DNA of 64,000 nt from Actinomycetota bacterium. Its GTDB lineage: Bacteria; Actinomycetota; Thermoleophilia; Miltoncostaeales; Miltoncostaeaceae. The stretch covers positions 1 to 64,000 of the forward strand of contig VGCE01000008.1 of the NCBI GenBank assembly GCA_016870155.1, written 5' to 3'. This document shows positions 33,485 to 44,718 of this stretch, piece after piece. How positions within the stretch are numbered: position 1 is the first letter of the stretch; the number at the start of each line of letters is the position of its first letter. The translations under genes were made by a program, and so were the position numbers. Under the pieces are notes generated by a model. The model was given only the letters and a program-made list of their open reading frames with translations. It did not search any database and was not told the DNA's origin.

Positions 33485-34836
33485 TGCGCCGTCGTGCGCT
33501 CAGCGCTGGTCGCCACGCCGCGCGCGCAGGGCACGCCGGGGCGCATGCCGATCGCGCCGCGCGGCAGCGGGGTCAGGCGATGCCGGTGGTGCTCGCGCTG
33601 GCGGCCATCGGCGTGGCGGCCGTGCTCGGCCTGGCGGCGATGGGCGCCGTGCGGGTGGCGTCCGGCGGGGCCCGGCTGGCGGCCGACCTGGCCGCCCTGT
33701 CGGCGGGGCGCGCCCTCCTCGATGCCATCCCCGCGGCGCTGGTGGACCCATGGGACCTGCGCGGGCGGCTGCGTGACGCCGCGCGGCGCGCGGCCGCGCA
33801 GTCGGCTGACGGATCGGGGGCGCGCGTGGATGATCTGCGCCTGGTGGGGCAGGCACGCATTCCGATGGAGGTGGAGGTGCGCGTGCGCCGTCCGGGCCCG
33901 CTCGGCACGTCTATCACCGCCACCGCGCGCGCCGGGGTGGCCGCGGTGGCGGGCATGCCGCGTGACGGCCCGGTGGGCTGGGCCACCGGGGGCGGCTACA
34001 GCGGACCGTTGGTGTATCGCGATGGCAAGCCCATGTGTCCCGCCGTGGCGGCGGCGTTCGACCAGATGGACCGCGCCATCCGCGCCGCGGGCATGGACCT
34101 GGTGGTCACAAGCGCATTCCGGTCGGACGCCGAGCAGGCCGTGTTGTTCGCGCGGCATCCCGACCCGAAGTGGGTGGCGCCGCCGGGGCGCAGCCGGCAT
34201 CGCAACTCCACCGAGCTCGACCTCGTGGTGAGCGGGGGCGTGCACGCCTGGCTGGTGCGCAACGCCGGCGCCTTCGGGTTCATCCAGCGTTATTCCTGGG
34301 AGGAGTGGCATTGGGGCTACTTGCCCGGATGCGGCGGCGGGCAGCCCGGCGCCACGCTGCCCGCCAGCGCGCAGGCCGGCGGGCTGCAGTCGTGGGTGCC
34401 CGCGCGCTACCGCGACCTGGTGGTGCGGTCGGCCACGACCGCGGCGATCTCGCCCGCCCTGCTTGCCGCGGTGCTGAAGACCGAGAGCGACTTCGACCCC
34501 CGGGCGGTGAGCAGCGCTGGGGCTCAGGGCATCGCGCAGTTCATGCCCGCCACGGCGCGGGGCATGGGCGTGCGAGACCCCTTCGACCCGGCGCAGGCGA
34601 TACCGGGCTCAGCGCGGCTCATCGCCAGCGGCATCCGCGAGTTCGGGTCGGTGCCGCTGGCGCTGGCGGCCTACAACGCCGGGGGAGGGGCGGTGCGCCG
34701 CTACGGGGGAATCCCTCCCTACGCCGAGACCCAGGCGTACGTGGCGCGCGTGATGGCCCTGGCGGGACAGGGGGCGGCACTGGCCGGTGGTGGGTCAGGG
34801 GTCGTGCTGGTGCGCGCAGGCGAGCTCCTTGCGTGA
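33484..34836 (+). CDS. TadG-like protein fused to VanY carboxypeptidase and lytic transglycosylase domains
   Basis: 450 residues. Residues 28-75 are a pilin-like helix (RGQAMPVVLALAAIGVAAVLG) of TadG/Rv3660c-type proteins. Residues 180-282 are a peptidase M15B/VanY domain (VVTSAFRSDAEQAVLF, SRHRNSTELDL with His239 and Asp246, EEWHWGY with His276). Residues 312-425 are a soluble lytic transglycosylase domain (KTESDFDPRAVSSAGAQGIA with Glu334, LALAAYNAGGGAV). It would be held at the membrane and cut both the stem peptide and the glycan of peptidoglycan, perhaps to let the pilus through the wall. Confidence 0.88.
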   Translation: MRRRALSAGRHAARAGHAGAHADRAARQRGQAMPVVLALAAIGVAAVLGLAAMGAVRVASGGARLAADLAALSAGRALLDAIPAALVDPWDLRGRLRDAARRAAAQSADGSGARVDDLRLVGQARIPMEVEVRVRRPGPLGTSITATARAGVAAVAGMPRDGPVGWATGGGYSGPLVYRDGKPMCPAVAAAFDQMDRAIRAAGMDLVVTSAFRSDAEQAVLFARHPDPKWVAPPGRSRHRNSTELDLVVSGGVHAWLVRNAGAFGFIQRYSWEEWHWGYLPGCGGGQPGATLPASAQAGGLQSWVPARYRDLVVRSATTAAISPALLAAVLKTESDFDPRAVSSAGAQGIAQFMPATARGMGVRDPFDPAQAIPGSARLIASGIREFGSVPLALAAYNAGGGAVRRYGGIPPYAETQAYVARVMALAGQGAALAGGGSGVVLVRAGELLA

Positions 34837-34922
34837 CGCCCATGCGGCATCCGGCTCGCGAACGGCCCGTGCGCTCACTCCGGGCACGGCCCGTGCGATC
34901 GCTTGACGCCCCGGTGCGCTCA

Positions 34923-34928
34923 TATACT
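34923..34928 (+). promoter_or_regulatory. -10 element for uvrC
   Basis: TATACT lies seven bases before the ATG at 34936. TTGACG at 34903-34908 could be a -35, but the 14-bp spacing is short. No ribosome site is present, so a leaderless transcript is likely. Confidence 0.5.
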
Positions 34929-34935
34929 CGGGCGC

Positions 34936-36867
34936 ATGGGCACCGAGCCGCTCCGCGATCAGCTCGCCGCGCTGCCGGACGCGCCGGGCGTGTACCTGTT
35001 CCGCGACGCCGGGGACCGCGTGATGTACGTGGGCAAGGCGAAGTCGCTGCGCAAGCGGGTGTTCTCGTACTTCGAGGCGCCGGTGCGCGGCCAGGACGGC
35101 ACGGGTGAGGGACGCCCGGGTCCAAAGGCGGGCCTGCATCCGCGCATCTCGGAGATGGTCTCGCGCGCAGGGCGACTCGAGGCGCTGGTGGTGAACAGCG
35201 AGCAGGAGGCCCTGATCCTCGAGGGCAACCTCATCACCACCCATCGCCCGCCCTTCAACGTGAAGCTGCGCGACGACAAGAGCTACCCGTACATCGGCAT
35301 CAGCCTCGATGAGGCCTACCCGCGCGTGTACTTCACGCGCGAGCGGCACCGGCGGGACCGGGTGTACTTCGGCCCGTTCTCGAGCGCATCGAAGGTGCGC
35401 GAGACCCTCTCGCTCATCGGCAAGATCTTCCCCAGCCGCCCGTGCGAGGGCACCGAGCCCGGCCGGCCGTCGGGCATCCCATGCCTCGATTACCACATCA
35501 AGCGGTGCATGGCGCCGTGCGTCGACTACATCAGCCTGCAGGACTACCGGCACCTGATCGACCAGATCATCGCGTTCCTGTCGGGCCGCTACCGCGGTCT
35601 CGAGCAGGAGCTCGAGCAGCAGATGCGCGAGGCCGCGGAGGCCCAGCGGTTCGAGGACGCCGCGGTGTTCCGCAACCGGCTCAACGCCGTGCGCCACCTT
35701 ATGGAGCGCCAACTGATGAGCAGCGACTCGCTGGAGTCGCTCGACGTCCTGGGCGTGGCCGTGGATGACGACGGCGAGGCGGCCAACGTGCAGGTGCTGC
35801 AAGTGCGCGACGGCGTGCTGGGTGACCGGCAGTCGTTCTTCGTGGACGCCGCCGGATCGAGCGACCCGTCGACAGTGCTCGAGCAGTTCGTGATGGAGTA
35901 CTACGCGCTGGGCATGGCGATACCGCCGCTGGTGGTGGTGCCGTTCGGCATGCCGACGAATGGCATCGAGGCCGTGCTGGCGGAGCGCCGGCAGGCCGGG
36001 GTGGAGGTACGGGCATCGGAGCGCGGCGAGAAGCGCCGCATGCAGGAGCTGGCCGAGCGCAATGCGCGACTGGCCCTCGACCAGGACCGAGCTAGGGCGG
36101 CACGCACGCGCGAGCGGCGCACCGCCGCGCTCGGCGACCTGCAGAGGGCGCTGGGCCTGGACGCCCCGCCCATGCGCATCGAGTGCTTCGACATCTCCAA
36201 CCTCGGCGCCACCTACGCCGTCGCCTCGATGACCGTGCTGAGCGGCGGCGCGCCCGACCGCAAGCACTACCGGTCATTCACCATGCGCTACGAGGGCGGA
36301 CCCGACGACTTCGCCCGCATGGAGGAGGCCATCGGCCGCCGCATGGCGCGCCTGGCAGCGGGCGACCCCGATGCCAGCCTCGGGGCAGCGCCGTCGCTCG
36401 TGGTGATCGACGGCGGCAAGGGGCAGCTCGGCGCCGCGCAGCGCGCCATGCGCGAGGCCGGCATCGACGTGCCGATGATCGGCCTGGCCAAGCACCAGGA
36501 GGAGGTCTTCGTGCCGGGGCGGTCCGATCCGATCCTGCTGCCCGAGGACTCCGCGGGGCTCAAGCTGCTGCAGCAGGTGCGCGACGAGGCCCATCGGTTC
36601 GCCCTGCGCCACCATCGCGGGCGCCGCGGCAAGGGCATGACGGCCAGCGCCATGGACGCCCTGCCGGGAGTGGGCCCGGCCCGGCGCCGGGCGATACTGC
36701 GACACTTCGGGTCGCCGGAGCGCTTCCTCGCCGCCACGCGCGAGGAGATGGAGGCGGTGCCCGGCCTGCCGCCGAAGGTGGCACGCGACATCTACGAGCA
36801 CCTCAACAAGACGGGCGGTCCCGACCAGGTCGAGACCCTCGCCGGATCGGGCAACGGATGGAGTTGA
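34936..36867 (+). CDS. uvrC: excinuclease ABC subunit C
   Basis: The 643-residue protein makes the two cuts around damaged DNA after UvrAB. It has the GIY-YIG domain (APGVYLFRDAGDRVMYVGKA), a UVR domain (about 205-240, with RFEDAAVFRNRLNAV), the RNase H-like C-terminal nuclease (IECFDISNLGATYAVASM, LVVIDGGKGQLGAA) and a helix-hairpin-helix pair (LPGVGPARRRAILRHFG). It is full length. It heads the uvrC-rapZ-yvcK unit common in Gram-positive bacteria. Confidence 0.96.
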   Translation: MGTEPLRDQLAALPDAPGVYLFRDAGDRVMYVGKAKSLRKRVFSYFEAPVRGQDGTGEGRPGPKAGLHPRISEMVSRAGRLEALVVNSEQEALILEGNLITTHRPPFNVKLRDDKSYPYIGISLDEAYPRVYFTRERHRRDRVYFGPFSSASKVRETLSLIGKIFPSRPCEGTEPGRPSGIPCLDYHIKRCMAPCVDYISLQDYRHLIDQIIAFLSGRYRGLEQELEQQMREAAEAQRFEDAAVFRNRLNAVRHLMERQLMSSDSLESLDVLGVAVDDDGEAANVQVLQVRDGVLGDRQSFFVDAAGSSDPSTVLEQFVMEYYALGMAIPPLVVVPFGMPTNGIEAVLAERRQAGVEVRASERGEKRRMQELAERNARLALDQDRARAARTRERRTAALGDLQRALGLDAPPMRIECFDISNLGATYAVASMTVLSGGAPDRKHYRSFTMRYEGGPDDFARMEEAIGRRMARLAAGDPDASLGAAPSLVVIDGGKGQLGAAQRAMREAGIDVPMIGLAKHQEEVFVPGRSDPILLPEDSAGLKLLQQVRDEAHRFALRHHRGRRGKGMTASAMDALPGVGPARRRAILRHFGSPERFLAATREEMEAVPGLPPKVARDIYEHLNKTGGPDQVETLAGSGNGWS

Positions 36868-37730
36868 CGATCATCACCGGCCTTTCGGGGGCCGGCAAGT
36901 CGGGGGCGATGGGCGCATTCGAGGATGCCGACTTCTTCTGCATCGACAACCTGCCGCCGCAGTTGCTGCCGTCGCTCGTGGACCTCTTCCGCCTGGAGGG
37001 CAGCAGCCTGGAGCGCGCCGCCCTGGTGTTCGACGTGCGCGGTGGCGCCTGGTTCGACGAGCTCGCGCACGAGCTCGACCGCATCGCGCAGATCCCCGAC
37101 ATCCACATGCAGATGCTGTTCCTCGAGGCCTCGGATGAGGTGTTGCTGGCCCGGTTCCGCGAGACGCGCCGGCGCCACCCGCTGGCCGCGGGCGGCGAGG
37201 TGCTGCGCGGCATCGAGAAGGAGCGCGCCCTGCTGCAGGACCTTCGCGACCGCGCCGACGTGGTGATCGACACCAGCGCGATGAACCCCTGGGAGCTCCG
37301 GGACGCCGTGGCGCAGGAGATGGCGCCGTCGCACCGCCCGCGCATGCGCGTCACGTTCGCGTCGTTCGGTTTCAAGCACGGCGTGCCGCGTGAGGCCGAC
37401 CTGATGTTCGACGTGAGGTTCCTGCGCAACCCGCACTACGTGGCCGACCTCACGACGCTCACGGGGCAGGACGCCGCGGTGGCCGACTACGTGGCGGACG
37501 ACCGCGACTACGCGGGGTTCACAGATCGCCTGTTCGCGCTGCTCGACTACGTGCTTCCGCTCTACGAGGCCGAGGGCAAGCGGCACCTGGTGGTGGCCAT
37601 CGGCTGCACGGGCGGCCGGCACCGCAGCGTCACCGTGGCCGAGGCACTGGCCGCCCGGTACGCGCAGTCGCTGGACGCCACCGTGGCCCATCGCGACTCC
37701 GGTCGCCCGGCCGAGGTGAGGTCGGCGTGA
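36858..37730 (+). CDS. rapZ: RapZ-family nucleotide-binding protein
   Basis: The 290-residue protein overlaps uvrC by ten bases. It has a P-loop (IITGLSGAGKSGAMGAFED), YFCIDNLP-type switch (FFCIDNLPPQLLPSL), GFKHGVPREADLMFDVRFL and the C-terminal IGCTGGRHRSVTVAEALA. RapZ controls glmS through small RNAs in enterobacteria; in actinobacteria the YvcJ-like homologue has an unclear, nucleotide-dependent role. Confidence 0.95.
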   Translation: MELTIITGLSGAGKSGAMGAFEDADFFCIDNLPPQLLPSLVDLFRLEGSSLERAALVFDVRGGAWFDELAHELDRIAQIPDIHMQMLFLEASDEVLLARFRETRRRHPLAAGGEVLRGIEKERALLQDLRDRADVVIDTSAMNPWELRDAVAQEMAPSHRPRMRVTFASFGFKHGVPREADLMFDVRFLRNPHYVADLTTLTGQDAAVADYVADDRDYAGFTDRLFALLDYVLPLYEAEGKRHLVVAIGCTGGRHRSVTVAEALAARYAQSLDATVAHRDSGRPAEVRSA

Positions 37731-38707
37731 ACACCCCGCACGTGGCGGCCCTCGGTGGCGGCACCGGGCTGTCGTCGCTGCTTCGCGGCCTCAAGCGGCG
37801 CGACCTGAACGTCTCGGCCATCGTGGGCGTGGCCGATGACGGCGGGTCGTCCGGCCGCCTGCGGCGTGAGCTCGGCATGCTGCCGCCGGGCGATATCCGC
37901 AACGTGCTCGTGGCCCTGGCTGATGATGAGTCGCTCATGGGCCGCCTCTTCCAGCACCGGTTCGCCGACGGCGACCTCTCGGGCCACCCGTTCGGCAACC
38001 TCATCCTCGCGGCCCTCACCGAGGTGACCGGGTCATTCGACGAGGCCGTGCGCGAGGCATCGCGCGTGCTCAAGGTAAATGGCCGGGTCATCCCCGGAGC
38101 GCTCGAGCACGTGCGCCTGTGGGCCGAGCGCGAGGATGGCTCGGAGGCCTGCGGCGAGACCCTCATCGCGTCGGGCGTGGGCGCCTGCCGCCGGGTGTGG
38201 CTCGACCCCGAGCCCGCCGCACACCCCGACGCCCTCGCCGCCATCTCAGATGCCGACCTGATCCTGCTCGGCCCCGGCTCTGTGTTCACCAGCGTGCTGC
38301 CGCACCTCGCGGTGGGGGACATCGCCGAGGCCGTGGCCCAGTCGCGCGGGCTGCGCGCCTACGTGTGCAACATCATGACCCAGCCCGGCGAGACCGACGG
38401 CATGGACGCCCTTGCCCACCTCGACCGCGTGCTCGAGATGGCGCCCGACGCCGTGGACGTGGTGGTGGTGCACGCCGGCGCGCTCGAGCCCGCCGCGCTG
38501 ACGCAGTATGCCGCCCAGGGGCAGGAGCCCGTGTTGGTGGACGTGCCCGCGCTGGAGTCTCGGGGGGTGCGGGTGGTGGCCGCCGACATCGCCGAGGACG
38601 ACCACGCCGTGCGCCACTCGCCCGAGGCCCTGGCCGACGTGCTCATGCCCCTTGCGCGGGAAGGCGCCGACCGCCGCGCCGCGTCGGGTTCCGCGCACCC
38701 CGCGTGA
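37727..38707 (+). CDS. yvcK: gluconeogenesis factor YvcK/GlmR (CofD-like)
   Basis: The 326-residue protein starts at a GTG overlapping the rapZ stop. Motifs are VAALGGGTGLSSLLRGLK, VGVADDGGSSGRLRRELG, PGDIRNVLVALA, FGNLILAALTE and LLGPGSVFTSVLPHL. YvcK binds UDP-GlcNAc and links central carbon flow to cell-wall synthesis. The usual third neighbour, whiA, does not follow here. Confidence 0.94.
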   Translation: MNTPHVAALGGGTGLSSLLRGLKRRDLNVSAIVGVADDGGSSGRLRRELGMLPPGDIRNVLVALADDESLMGRLFQHRFADGDLSGHPFGNLILAALTEVTGSFDEAVREASRVLKVNGRVIPGALEHVRLWAEREDGSEACGETLIASGVGACRRVWLDPEPAAHPDALAAISDADLILLGPGSVFTSVLPHLAVGDIAEAVAQSRGLRAYVCNIMTQPGETDGMDALAHLDRVLEMAPDAVDVVVVHAGALEPAALTQYAAQGQEPVLVDVPALESRGVRVVAADIAEDDHAVRHSPEALADVLMPLAREGADRRAASGSAHPA

Positions 38708-38785
38708 CTATTGCGACTGCGTAAACCGCCCGCTCGTAGCGAGTAAATAAGCCCCATTGCACGTTGCGGGGAGGGTATGTAGCAC

Positions 38786-38815
38786 TTGTGACGAAAAGTG
38801 GGACGCCCGTAGAGT
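38786..38815 (+). promoter_or_regulatory. candidate promoter for the DUF1097-like gene
   Basis: TTGTGA (38786-38791) and TAGAGT (38810-38815) are 18 bp apart, which would give a leader of about 90 nt ending in AAGGAG before the ATG at 38911. It is weak evidence. The leader has no structure I can assign. Confidence 0.3.
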
Positions 38816-38910
38816 GCCGTCAGCACGACGGCATTGCTGCGTGCAACCGCGAAGCCCACCTCATCTCATCCGGGTTAGCGGGGATCCCTGTCCTATCCAA
38901 AGGAGCTCAA

Positions 38911-39564
38911 ATGGGTGCTCGCGCCAAGGCGATTTTTCCGCTCGCGCTTGTCATCGGAGTTCTGTCATTCCTGTGGACTGAGTTCTCGCTGAACTTCACG
39001 TTCCACTGGGTCACCGTCGCCGGCACTGACGCGCCGGGCGCCGTGGGTGTGCCGCAGAACTTCCACTTCATCCTCCCCACCGCATTCATCACGTGGGGCC
39101 TGTTCTTCGCTGCTGGTGGCGACAACGCCGCCTTCGGCAAGATCTTCCTCGCTGCCGTGTTCGGTAGCGTCGCTGCTCTTATCACCATTCCGCTGGCCTA
39201 CAAGACGGCTGCTTTCCCTGACTTCTGGGGTATTGCCCTCTGGGTCGGCGTCTTCGCGTTCATCCTCGTGATGGTCCTGATCGCCGGTGACTGGTACTAC
39301 GTCGCCGGAACATTCCCGTGCTTCGCAGCGGTCTTCCTCTGGTGGGTTGCCACCGGTATGGATGGCTGGGCGCCGGTGGGTGCTGACGCCCCCGCCGCTG
39401 AGGGTGCTGCCACGGGGGGTCTCGGTGCTTTCGGTGGTCTTATCTCGACCCCGTGGGCCTGGGTGTGGTTCGACTCGTTCGTGACCCTCGTGATCGGTGT
39501 CATTCTCGGCATCGTCTCGGGCAAGCTGGCGGCCGTCCTCACCCCGAAGCCCAAGGAGGCCTAG
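38911..39564 (+). CDS. multi-pass membrane protein, DUF1097-like
   Basis: The 217-residue product has a strong ribosome site (AAAGGAG). It has about six hydrophobic segments, with FITWGLFFAAGGDNAAFGK recalling DUF1097 proteins, and a charged C-terminus (PKPKEA). Codons ending in T (GCT, GGT, GTT, CTT) are commoner than in neighbouring genes, which may mean strong expression or transfer. Function is unknown. A strong hairpin follows. Confidence 0.7.
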   Translation: MGARAKAIFPLALVIGVLSFLWTEFSLNFTFHWVTVAGTDAPGAVGVPQNFHFILPTAFITWGLFFAAGGDNAAFGKIFLAAVFGSVAALITIPLAYKTAAFPDFWGIALWVGVFAFILVMVLIAGDWYYVAGTFPCFAAVFLWWVATGMDGWAPVGADAPAAEGAATGGLGAFGGLISTPWAWVWFDSFVTLVIGVILGIVSGKLAAVLTPKPKEA

Positions 39565-41243
<1,679 letters not shown>

Positions 41244-41244
<1 letters not shown>

Positions 41245-42452
41245 TGGCGTCCCTGGTCCAGGTGGATTCCCCGGGCCAGTCGTGGGCCCAGGAGCGCGTG
41301 CTGGTGCGGGCCGACCTCAACGCGCCCCTCGAGGGCGCCGCGGGCGGCCCGCAGCGCGTGGCCGATGACGCCCGCATCAGGGCCTCGGTGGCCACCCTGC
41401 GCCACCTGCTCGATGGTGGCGCCGCCGTGGCGGTGTGCTCGCACCTCGGGCGCCCCAAGGGCCAGCGCGTGGCAGAGCTCTCGCTCGCGCCGTGCGCCGC
41501 ACGGCTCTCGGAGTTGCTCGGCCAGCCCGTGGAGCTGCTGGACGACTGCATGGGCACGCAGGTCGAGGCCCGCATCCGCGGCCTGGCCCCCGGCGAGATC
41601 GTGATGCTCGAGAACCTGCGATTCCACCCGGAGGAGGAGGCCAACGACGGGGTGTTCGCCGACCGCCTGGCTGCCGGCTTCACCAAGTACGTGGACGATG
41701 CCTTCGGCGCGGCGCACCGCGCGCACGCATCCACCGAGGCCGTGGCACGCCGGCTCGACCCCTGCGCCGGCCTTCTGCTGGCGCGCGAGGTGCAGGTGCT
41801 CGGCGGGCTGCTCGATAGCCCCGATGTGCCGTTCGTCGCCGTGCTCGGCGGGTCGAAGGTGAGCGACAAGCTTCCGCTCATCGAGAACCTGCTCGACCGG
41901 GCCGATCGCATCCTCATCGGCGGGGCCATGTGCTTCACGTTCCTCAAGGCGCTGGGCGACCCCGTGGGCACCTCGCTGCACGAGGACGAGCATGCCCAGG
42001 CGCTGGCCCTGCGACTGCTCGACCGCGCCGGCAAGGTGAACTGCACGCTGCAGCTGCCCACCGACATCCTCGTGGCCGACCGCTTCGACGCCGGCGCCGA
42101 GCTGCAGGTGGTGCCGAGCGATGAGATCCCCGATGGCTGGATGGGCGTGGACATCGGCCCGCGCACGGCCGAGGCCTACCGCGAGGTGATCATGGGCGCC
42201 GGCACCGTGTTCTGGAATGGGCCCATGGGCGCGTTCGAGATCTCGCCCTTCGCCGAGGGCACCCGTGCCGTGGCCGAGGCCATGGCGGCATCGCCCGCCG
42301 CCACGGTGGCCGGCGGGGGCGACTCCGGCGCGGCGCTTGGCGACATGGGGCTGGCCGACCAGCTCACGTGGGTATCCACGGGTGGCGGTGCGGCCCTGGA
42401 GCTGATGGAGGGGCGCATGCTTCCGGGCGTCGCGACCCTGCCGACGGCATGA
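41244..42452 (+). CDS. pgk: phosphoglycerate kinase
   Basis: The 402-residue enzyme shares one base with the gap stop (TAATG). Substrate motifs are VLVRADLNAPLEG, CSHLGRPKGQR and LENLRFHPEEEAND. The nucleotide side has VLGGSKVSDKLPLIENLL, GTVFWNGPMGAFEI and TVAGGGDSGAAL. It is full length. It makes ATP from 1,3-bisphosphoglycerate. Confidence 0.97.
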
Positions 42453-43201
42453 GCACCGGCCGCCGCCCGCTGGTGGCGGGCAACTGGAAGATGCACAAGA
42501 CGGCCGCCGAGGCCCGCGACTTCTGCGCGGCGCTTGGCGGCATGGTCGATGCCGCGGCGTCGGTGGACGTGGCGGTGTGCCCGCCCTTCACCGCCCTGCA
42601 GGCATCTGCCGATGCGCTGGCCGGCACGCCCATCGCCGTGTACGCGCAGAACGTGCACGAGGCCGAGTCAGGCGCATCCACCGGCGAGATCTCGGCCGGC
42701 ATGCTCATCGACGCCGGCGCCGACGGCGCGCTGGTGGGCCACTCCGAGCGCCGCGCGGCGGGGGACACAGATGCCCAGGTGGCCGCCCGGGTGCGGGTTG
42801 GCATCGACGCCGGGCTGCTGGTGGTCATGTGCTGCGGGGAGTCCATTGACATCCGGCGGGCGGGTGAGACCGAGGCGTGGGTCACCCGCCAGGTGCGCGA
42901 GGGGCTCGCACAGGCGACGGCGGCCGACATCGACCGGCTGGTCATCGCGTACGAGCCCATCTGGGCCATCGGCACGGGGGAGACCGCCACGCCCGAGCAG
43001 GCGCAGGAGGCCTGCGCCATCGTGCGCGCCGTGGCGGCCGAGGTGGTGGACGGCGAGCGCCTGCGCGTGCTCTACGGCGGCAGCGTGAACCCGGGCAACG
43101 CCGCCGAGCTCATGGCTTGCCCCGATGTGGACGGTGCCCTGGTGGGCGGCGCGAGCCTCGATCCGGAATCGTTCCTGGCCATCGTGGCCGCCGCCGCATG
43201 A
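42449..43201 (+). CDS. tpiA: triosephosphate isomerase
   Basis: 250 residues, overlapping pgk by ATGA. Active-site parts are all present: VAGNWKMHKT (Asn/Lys), ALVGHSERRA (His), AYEPIWAIGTG (Glu) and LYGGSVNPGNAAEL, then GGASLDPESF. It is a normal-length TIM barrel. Confidence 0.97.
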   Translation: MSTGRRPLVAGNWKMHKTAAEARDFCAALGGMVDAAASVDVAVCPPFTALQASADALAGTPIAVYAQNVHEAESGASTGEISAGMLIDAGADGALVGHSERRAAGDTDAQVAARVRVGIDAGLLVVMCCGESIDIRRAGETEAWVTRQVREGLAQATAADIDRLVIAYEPIWAIGTGETATPEQAQEACAIVRAVAAEVVDGERLRVLYGGSVNPGNAAELMACPDVDGALVGGASLDPESFLAIVAAAA

Positions 43202-44706
43202 GCGGACCCCTCGTGCTGGTGGTGATCGACGGCTTCGGCGTGGCGCCGCCGGGACCCGGCAACGCCGTCACCCTTGCGCGCACTCCTGCGCTCGATGCGC
43301 TGGCCGCCGAGGGGTCGGCCACCCTGCTGCAGGCGAGCGGCCTACCCGTGGGCCTGCCCGAGGGGCAGATGGGCAACAGCGAGGTGGGGCACCTCAACCT
43401 GGGCGCCGGCCGGCGCGTGCCGCAGATGCTCGTGCGCATCGACGAGGCCGTGGCGGCCCCGGGCGGACTGGCGCAGGTGCCCGCCATCGCGGCGGCCCTG
43501 GCCAACGGGCGCGGGTCGACCCTGCACCTGGTGGGATTGGTGGGCGACGGCGGGGTGCACGCCAGCCAGCGCCACCTCATCGCCCTGCTCGACGCCGCCC
43601 GCGCCGAGGGGGTGGATCGCGTGGTGGTGCACGCCATCACCGACGGCCGCGACTCGCGCCCCGACTCGGCGCTGCCGGCGATACGCGACCTCGAGGGCAG
43701 TGGCGCCCGGGTGGGCACCGTGGTGGGCCGGTACTGGGCCATGGACCGCGACCATCGGTGGGACCGCACCCAGCGCGCATACGACGCCATGGTTGCGGGT
43801 CGGGGCGAGGCCGCAGCCACGGCATCCGACGCCGTGCAGCGCTCGTACGAGTCAGGCGTGACCGACGAGTTCATCGAGCCGTGGGTGATCGGCGACCCGG
43901 CGGATGGGCGCATCAGGCCAGGTGATCAGGTGATCGTGTGGAACTTCCGCCCCGACCGCGCCCGGCAGATCACCCAGGCGCTGGGCGACCCGGCATTCGA
44001 CGGCTTCGACCGAGGTGCGGAGCCCCCGATGCCCGCCATCAGCACCATGACGCGCCTTCGTCGTGAGTGGGACTACCCGGTGGCGTTCGAGGCCGAGGAT
44101 GTGCGCCAGGGCCTCGCGGAGTCGGTAAGCGACGCCGGCCGCAGCCAGTTGCATGTGGCCGAGACCGAGAAGTACGCGCACGTGACCTACTTCTTCAACG
44201 GGGGCCGCGAGGATCCGTTCGACGGCGAGGACCGCCTGCTCGTGCAGAGCCCGCAGCACGTGGCCACCTACGACGAGGCCCCCGAGATGAGCGCCATGGG
44301 AATCCGCGACGCCGTGGTGGGCGCGCTGGGCGAGGGCGGGCGTGACTTCATCGTCGTCAACTTCGCCAACGCCGACATGGTGGGCCACACGGGCGTGGTG
44401 CCCGCGGCGGTGCGCGGCATCGAGGCCGTGGACCGCTGCATGGCCGACATCCGCCCGGCGGTGGCAGCGGCGGGCGGCCTGCTCATCGTCACGGCCGACC
44501 ACGGCAACTCCGAGGTGATGATTGAGCCGGATGGCACGGCCAACACCGCGCACACCACCAACCCCGTGCCGCTGTGGATCGACCGCCCGGGCCTGCCGCT
44601 GCGCGAAGGCCGCCTGGGCGACGTGGCGCCCACCGCCTGCGCGCTGTTGGGGTGGGATGCCCCTCCTGCTATGACCGGTGACGTCCTTCTCGACCCGGCC
44701 GACTAG
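43198..44706 (+). CDS. gpmI: 2,3-bisphosphoglycerate-independent phosphoglycerate mutase
   Basis: The 502-residue metalloenzyme overlaps tpiA by ATGA. Motifs are LVVIDGFGVAP, GQMGNSEVGHLNLGAGR with the nucleophile Ser, HAITDGRDS, YWAMDRDHRWDRT, and the metal-binding NFANADMVGHTG and VTADHGNSE. It converts 3- to 2-phosphoglycerate. Eno and pyk are not next to it. Confidence 0.96.
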   Translation: MSGPLVLVVIDGFGVAPPGPGNAVTLARTPALDALAAEGSATLLQASGLPVGLPEGQMGNSEVGHLNLGAGRRVPQMLVRIDEAVAAPGGLAQVPAIAAALANGRGSTLHLVGLVGDGGVHASQRHLIALLDAARAEGVDRVVVHAITDGRDSRPDSALPAIRDLEGSGARVGTVVGRYWAMDRDHRWDRTQRAYDAMVAGRGEAAATASDAVQRSYESGVTDEFIEPWVIGDPADGRIRPGDQVIVWNFRPDRARQITQALGDPAFDGFDRGAEPPMPAISTMTRLRREWDYPVAFEAEDVRQGLAESVSDAGRSQLHVAETEKYAHVTYFFNGGREDPFDGEDRLLVQSPQHVATYDEAPEMSAMGIRDAVVGALGEGGRDFIVVNFANADMVGHTGVVPAAVRGIEAVDRCMADIRPAVAAAGGLLIVTADHGNSEVMIEPDGTANTAHTTNPVPLWIDRPGLPLREGRLGDVAPTACALLGWDAPPAMTGDVLLDPAD

Positions 44707-44709
44707 CAT
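44704..44709 (+). promoter_or_regulatory. -10 element before the DUF2510 gene
   Basis: TAGCAT lies nine bases before the ATG at 44719 and overlaps the gpmI stop (TAG). No ribosome site is seen. Confidence 0.4.
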
Positions 44710-44718
44710 CCCGCGCCG

